A stretch of 8,154 bases of DNA, taken from assembly GCA_903904275.1 (NCBI GenBank), contig CAIVBX010000295.1, positions 1 through 8,154 of the forward strand, read 5' to 3'. Below are positions 5,758 to 8,154 of the stretch, one piece after another. Positions within the stretch are counted from its first letter, which is position 1, and the number at the start of each line of letters is the position of its first letter. The notes beneath the pieces are model-generated. The model saw only the letters and a program-made list of their open reading frames with translations, was not told the origin of the DNA and did not search any database. The position numbers were made by a program, and so were the translations under genes. The DNA is from an uncultured Pseudomonadota bacterium (GTDB lineage: Bacteria > Pseudomonadota > Gammaproteobacteria > Methylococcales > Methylomonadaceae).

Positions 5758-7838
5758 ATAATGTTGCCCGTTCGTGTTTAATTCTTGCGTTGTTATTTTC
5801 TGCAACTCCTTCTTTGTATGCAGCCGCTGTAACAAAACCACAAATTGTTGCGCCCAATTTCGATAAAAAAATTGAACAAATTGAATTTCGAGAAATCAGT
5901 GTCGGTGATGCGTTACGAATTCTGTCTGAAGAATCCAACATCAATATCATTGCCTCGAAAAAAGCCGCTGATATTCCCGTCACCATGTTTTTACGCAAAG
6001 TAACCGCGATGGATGTGATTGATGCGATTTCTAAAACGTACAACCTCTGGTATCAGTTCGACGAAAAATCCAATTTTATTCGGCTTTATACTGTGCAGGA
6101 ATACCGTTTAGAACAAGTGGAATTTAAAAAAGAAGAAACCGAAGTTTTCACACTTAAAAATGCAAAAAATGCGCTGGATTTAGCCGAAACGATTCAAAAT
6201 TTATTTTCAGGTCGTGTGTTGTTAAGTTACGGACAAAATCAGCAGCAACTCATGAGCGATTTGCAACAACGTTTTGCGCGGTTTGATTTAATCGATAAAC
6301 GCACGAAACAACAATTTAATTTTTCGAGTGGTTCAGGCGCGGGTGCGAATAACACACGCAACAATCAAACATCGTCAAATCAATCAACGTCTAATCAATC
6401 TAGCAATAGCAGCAATCAACGTAATAATCAAAACAGTACACAAACGACAACAAATAGAAATCAAAATTCACAACAAACTGATGAATTTTTAGATTCAACA
6501 ACAAAAATTGTAAAACAATTTCAAGGCGGAAAAGAAGGCGAAAATGAAGGAATTTTAGCGGGTGATGCCGACGAAAATCGTGAATTTATTGATTCAAGTA
6601 TTCGTCATCAAGCTCCCATTTATGTCGGTGTCATCAAACATCAAAATCGCGTATTGGTCCGAACTCGTGATGTCGATGCAATGAATGAAATCAAAAAAAT
6701 TTACGGGCGTTTAAATGTTGAAAGCTCAATGCTTTTAATGGAAGTTAAAGTGCTGTCGATTGATTTATCTGATGGTTATAACTCGTTGTTTGATTTTAAA
6801 GTCAAAAATCTTAACTCCAATGTCAATCCTACTATTTCCGAAGGAGGTGCAAAGCCTACAACGGCAACAGATACAGCTGCATCCGCTGCTACAAAATTAT
6901 TGCAATCTGCTTCAGGTGTTTTTGATCCATCATTTCTTGCTACTACAGTAAGTAATAGCTTTGAAACTCGTTTGCAATTATTAGAAAAAGAAAATCGCGT
7001 AACTGAAGTGGCAACACCGATGTTATTAACATCAAATCAAGAAGTCAGCCGCTTTTTAGTTGGGACGACAATTCCTGTTATAACGGGTTATCTAAATGGC
7101 TCTACTACTTCTAATGCTACTGGAACAGGAGTAACAGGTAGTACATCTACATCAACGTCTCAAAGCGGACCTGTTTATGAACAGCGTAGTATTGGTAACA
7201 CATTATTATTAACACCGAATATCAATGCTGATGGCACGGTCAATATCCAAATTATTATTGAACAATCAGACCTTATCAAAAATGGTGCAACAATGCTTTT
7301 TTCAAGTGGAGAAAGTCATACGATTGATGTTGTACATGAAAAAACGTTTAGTGGCGCGGTAATGGCAGTTGACGGAAAATCGGTTGCGGTCGGTGGTTTG
7401 ATTCAAGAAGGTGCAGACAACAGTGAAAATAAAGTGCCGATACTTGGCGATATTCCTGGTTTAGGCTTTTTCTTTGGCGATATTGCCAAAAATCGCACTC
7501 GCACCGAACTCGTGATTATTATCAAGCCGCACATTATCAATTCCCCCGCGGATGCCGAAGCGATAAGTAAAAAAATGCTGGGTAAAAACAGCATTCATCC
7601 TAACGCACAAAAAGCGGACAATTTGGACATTTACAGCAATCACAATAAAGAACATAAAGATTATGTGCTTGAAAAACCTTATAAAGAATATAGGGATCAA
7701 GATATGTTTGATAAATATCGTGACAGTAATGATTCTAAAAGATCGGAGAATTTTTCTGATGATGAAAAACCTAGGGCTAATGACTATGATCCAAATTGGC
7801 AACCACGTCCTAGATCTGCTGTTGCGCCACAAAAGTGA
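5754..7838 (+). CDS. gspD: Secretin (GspD/PilQ/MshL superfamily outer-membrane pore)
   Basis: This 694-aa protein has a signal peptide (about 1-23, ending SLYA), an STN/N0 domain (about 40-112, FREISVGDALRILSEESNINIIAS), a second periplasmic N domain (about 128-180), an Asn/Gln/Ser/Thr-rich linker (191-242), a further N-type segment (about 286-320, APIYVGVIKHQNRVLVRTRDVDAM) and the secretin beta-domain (about 323-595). The core shows VGTTIPVITG (436-445), SIGNTLLLTPNI (479-490) and the signature VPILGDIPGLGFFF (561-574), with KPHIIN closing. The STN start resembles PilQ/MshL more than classical GspD, which has several N1-type repeats, so the symbol is provisional. A charged tail (about 611-694) extends beyond the beta-domain and may act like the S-domain of other secretins; no pilotin gene is visible here. 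It forms a ring pore in the outer membrane through which the fibre or substrate passes. Its ATG overlaps the previous TGA, implying translational coupling. Confidence 0.93.
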   Translation: MNNVARSCLILALLFSATPSLYAAAVTKPQIVAPNFDKKIEQIEFREISVGDALRILSEESNINIIASKKAADIPVTMFLRKVTAMDVIDAISKTYNLWYQFDEKSNFIRLYTVQEYRLEQVEFKKEETEVFTLKNAKNALDLAETIQNLFSGRVLLSYGQNQQQLMSDLQQRFARFDLIDKRTKQQFNFSSGSGAGANNTRNNQTSSNQSTSNQSSNSSNQRNNQNSTQTTTNRNQNSQQTDEFLDSTTKIVKQFQGGKEGENEGILAGDADENREFIDSSIRHQAPIYVGVIKHQNRVLVRTRDVDAMNEIKKIYGRLNVESSMLLMEVKVLSIDLSDGYNSLFDFKVKNLNSNVNPTISEGGAKPTTATDTAASAATKLLQSASGVFDPSFLATTVSNSFETRLQLLEKENRVTEVATPMLLTSNQEVSRFLVGTTIPVITGYLNGSTTSNATGTGVTGSTSTSTSQSGPVYEQRSIGNTLLLTPNINADGTVNIQIIIEQSDLIKNGATMLFSSGESHTIDVVHEKTFSGAVMAVDGKSVAVGGLIQEGADNSENKVPILGDIPGLGFFFGDIAKNRTRTELVIIIKPHIINSPADAEAISKKMLGKNSIHPNAQKADNLDIYSNHNKEHKDYVLEKPYKEYRDQDMFDKYRDSNDSKRSENFSDDEKPRANDYDPNWQPRPRSAVAPQK
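6324..6479 (+). other. Asn/Gln/Ser/Thr-rich low-complexity linker of the secretin
   Basis: Residues 191-242 are almost entirely N, Q, S and T, with a few R, G and A. The DNA has imprecise repeats of CAA/AAT/TCA codons (tcaaatcaatca-like units). It lies between the periplasmic N domains and is likely a disordered loop or linker. Confidence 0.8.
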
Positions 7839-7839
7839 T

Positions 7840-7842
7840 AGG
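7840..7842 (+). promoter_or_regulatory. Weak Shine-Dalgarno (AGG) before the prepilin gene
   Basis: AGG at 7840-7842 lies 7 nt before ATG 7850, in the 11-nt gap after the secretin stop. It is short but well spaced and supports ATG 7850 as the start. Confidence 0.45.
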
Positions 7843-7849
7843 TTTAATT

Positions 7850-8154
7850 ATGTCTCAACAACGAATTTACACGACAAAACAAAAGGCTTTTACGCTGATT
7901 GAAGTTTTAACGATGATGGTTGTACTCGTTGCGATTGCAACTATTACCGTGAAATCGGTTGGGCAATTTTCATTTGAAAATCGTTATCAAATTACGGCAG
8001 ACCGTTATGACAAAATCAAAACCGCCATTTTAGGTAATCCAAATCAAACGATTAACGGGCATCCAAGTGTTAGCGGGTTTGTGGCGGATATGGGGCGGTT
8101 GCCGCATTGTTTGCGGGAATTGATTGATGGGACAAATTGCAATCCTGACCCAAC
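7850..8154 (+). CDS. Prepilin-type (pseudo)pilin, 3' end outside the window
   Basis: The frame is open to the right edge (101 codons plus 2 nt). It starts with a short basic leader MSQQRIYTTKQKA, followed by the class III signal FTLIEVLTMMVVLVAIATITV: Phe at +1, Glu at +5 (residue 18) and a hydrophobic helix of about 20 residues. Prepilin peptidase would cut after Ala13; Ala at -1 instead of the usual Gly is uncommon. The mature part carries ITADRYDKIKTAILGNPNQ and SGFVADMGRLP (75-85), a pattern I associate from memory with a subset of T2SS-like prepilins, and two cysteines (87 and 97) that could pair. In the family such proteins are inserted in the inner membrane and polymerise into a pilus or pseudopilus. 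Whether this is the major subunit or a minor one (GspG-, GspH- or MshA/B-like) cannot be told from this part. No ATG closer to the cleavage site gives a sensible leader. Confidence 0.9.
   Translation, partial: MSQQRIYTTKQKAFTLIEVLTMMVVLVAIATITVKSVGQFSFENRYQITADRYDKIKTAILGNPNQTINGHPSVSGFVADMGRLPHCLRELIDGTNCNPDP

Noticed and set aside
5747..6043. 98-codon minus-strand open frame opposite the secretin N-terminus
   Set aside because: It is fully antisense to the signal peptide and STN domain of a clear secretin and has no ribosome binding site or homology that I can see.
7461..7832. 123-codon open frame on the minus strand
   Set aside because: It lies opposite the secretin signature and tail; the product is a run of I/F/R residues expected from reverse-complemented AT-rich coding DNA.
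7663..7902. Plus-strand open frame across the secretin-prepilin junction
   Set aside because: It is out of frame with both well-supported genes and reads across the secretin stop; the translation has no recognisable content.

Overview
The window is one block of same-strand, tightly packed genes for the core of a type II secretion (T2SS) / type IV pilus-like machine. It is AT-rich (Leu is often TTA, A/T third positions are favoured), and the proteins look like those of a Gram-negative bacterium, because a secretin and periplasmic alignment-complex proteins are present. A gammaproteobacterium such as a low-GC Thiotrichales- or Methylococcales-like organism would fit, but this is an impression from protein style; no taxonomic marker gene is present.

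Layout, all on the plus strand: the 3' end of an unidentified upstream gene (to 118); a GspL/MshI/PilN-like bitopic inner-membrane protein (99-1487); a GspM/MshJ/PilO-like partner (1490-2194); a GspE-family assembly ATPase with an N-terminal PilZ-like domain (2201-4009); a GspF/PilC-family polytopic platform protein (4019-5239); a small exported protein resembling the MshK/PilP/GspC homology region (5236-5757); a secretin (5754-7838); and the start of a prepilin-type gene that runs off the end (7850-8154). Gaps are 2, 6, 9 and 11 nt, with two 4-nt ATGA overlaps and one 20-nt overlap. No internal promoter or terminator is visible, so this is most simply one transcript that extends past both edges.

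How the parts should work together: the cytoplasmic ATPase drives the GspF-like platform; the GspL- and GspM-like proteins link ATPase and platform to the periplasm through single membrane helices and coiled coils; the MshK/PilP-like protein bridges to the N-domains of the secretin; the secretin forms the outer-membrane pore; and the (pseudo)pilin downstream is the fibre subunit or a minor subunit. Order and composition match neither a textbook gsp operon (C-D-E-F-G...) nor pilMNOPQ; the closest match in style is the MSHA-type arrangement. What is assembled or secreted cannot be read from this window.

The most unusual points are the PilZ-like domain fused to the ATPase, a duplicated DPT-x-M peptide motif in the PilP/MshK-like protein, an Asn/Gln/Ser/Thr-rich linker inside the secretin periplasmic region, and a charged secretin C-terminal tail that carries most of that gene's AGA/AGG arginine codons.
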